Source: Anisakis pegreffii (lineage: Eukaryota; Nematoda; Chromadorea; Rhabditida; Anisakidae). From it: 64,000 nucleotides of DNA. The stretch spans positions 62,001 to 126,000 of the forward strand of contig JAPYMA010000266.1 of assembly GCA_035041965.1 (NCBI GenBank), given 5' to 3'. Under the pieces are notes generated by a model. That model worked only from the letters and a program-made list of their open reading frames with translations, was not told the origin of the DNA and searched no databases. This document shows, in pieces, positions 63,301-64,000 of this stretch. Position numbers and translations under genes: made by a program. Within the stretch, counting starts at the first letter, position 1. Every line of letters starts with the position of its first letter.

Positions 63301-64000
63301 GGAACTTTATTCCAGCTGTTATCAAACAGCACTACAAGGAAGACATTCTTCGAGTCACCAATCAGCAACTCGACTCTACAGGTGAGTGGTCCAGGCGAAC
63401 TTTCCAGACCTACCGCTAACTTCATAAGGCTGTTCATACCCTACGTTCGTAGAACTCATTTTCACAGGGATAGTTTTCTTCCTTTGATATGCCAGCGTAG
63501 CTATCAAAACAAAACTTAAGAACCCATAATGTCTCTCCTCTCATTTGAATGGATTTCTCAAAGTTATCAAGTACCTTATTAACACTAATAACAGGCAATA
63601 ACTGCACTGGCAAGGGAAATAAGGATTGCATCATAGAAGTGTATGAATGCCATCATGACACTAGCTAATAGATAAGCTTCGGCGAGTAACCACAAACACC
63701 TGAGAGATTCCTCCTCATAACACATTTGATAACATTGGAACTTCATTCCAGCTGTTATCAAACAGCACTACAAGGAAGACATTCTTCGAGTCACCAATCA
63801 GCGACTCGACTCTACAGGTGAGTGGTCCAGGCGAACTTTCCAGACCTACCGCTAACTTCATAAGGCTGTTCATACCCTACGTTCGTAGAACTCATTTTCA
63901 CAGGGATAGTTTTCTTCCTTTGATATGCCAGCGTAGGTATCAAAACAAAACTTAAGAACCCATAATGTCTCTCCTCTCATTCGAATGGATTTCTCAAAGT
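60353..64000. repeat. 436-bp tandem satellite, eight full copies plus a partial one, running off the window
   Basis: Unit starts (CCAGACCTACC) at 60353, 60789, 61225, 61661, 62096, 62532, 62968, 63404 and 63840. All units are 436 bases except copy 4 (435, one base missing near 61852). Copies differ by only a few percent. Each contains a hairpin, for example 61110-61147: TTTGATAACA and TGTTATCAAA flank a second stem TGGAA/TTCCA. Marker bases define a three-unit higher-order repeat (copies 2-4, 5-7, 8-). A 66-codon minus-strand frame stays open in each copy but lacks any family resemblance. The left edge (60353) is sharp, and copy 1 is the most divergent near it. The array continues beyond 64000. 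Confidence 0.96.

Noticed and set aside
60383..63634. 66-codon minus-strand ORF repeated in each satellite unit as a gene family
   Set aside because: The frame follows the satellite period. It has no recognisable domain, no promoter or splice context, and changes between copies do not look frame-constrained.

Overview
The window is animal nuclear DNA, most probably from a nematode. It is AT-rich, the genes are split into many short exons, and spacers are filled with AT-rich simple sequence. Every gene I can name is a conserved animal gene, and none is bacterial or plastid. The nematode call is inference: it rests on gene content, compact introns, the style of the proteins and a BEL/Pao element, not on a diagnostic marker. 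Exon boundaries below come from reading GT/AG sites, reading phase and family conservation by eye.

Layout: (1) 1-13.1 kb, plus strand: the 3' part of a mitochondrial ribosomal protein S17 gene, a 14-exon POP1 (RNase P/MRP scaffold) gene with an apparent frameshift, a foldback element, and a complete four-exon ARL5 GTPase gene. (2) 14.8-17.5 kb, minus: five phase-consistent exons of an unrecognised multi-pass membrane protein, with a GC-richer element in its last intron. (3) 17.5-26.6 kb: no gene I can support. (4) 26.6-29.1 kb, minus: a complete seven-exon carbonyl reductase (SDR) gene. (5) 29.9-31.3 kb, minus: a collapsed BEL/Pao retrotransposon with only the gag-side ORF, bounded by a 56-bp direct repeat. 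(6) 35.6-57.0 kb: minus-strand genes in a row: ROGDI, SYNRG (gamma-synergin), CHPF (chondroitin polymerizing factor), and an unrecognised disordered protein with two alternative first exons. (7) 60.35 kb to the window end: a young 436-bp satellite with a three-unit higher-order pattern and a conserved hairpin.

The named genes are unrelated housekeeping functions (mitochondrial translation, tRNA/rRNA processing, Golgi traffic, carbonyl reduction, chondroitin synthesis) and do not form one pathway. ARL5, SYNRG and CHPF all act at the Golgi/TGN, but nothing in the sequence shows they are linked. Half of the 5' splice sites I placed begin GTT rather than GTA or GTG, which is unusual and may help place the organism. 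The most interesting items are the alternative first exons that carry the same FGSSTPR motif, the satellite with its higher-order structure, the phase-consistent unknown membrane gene, and the break in POP1.
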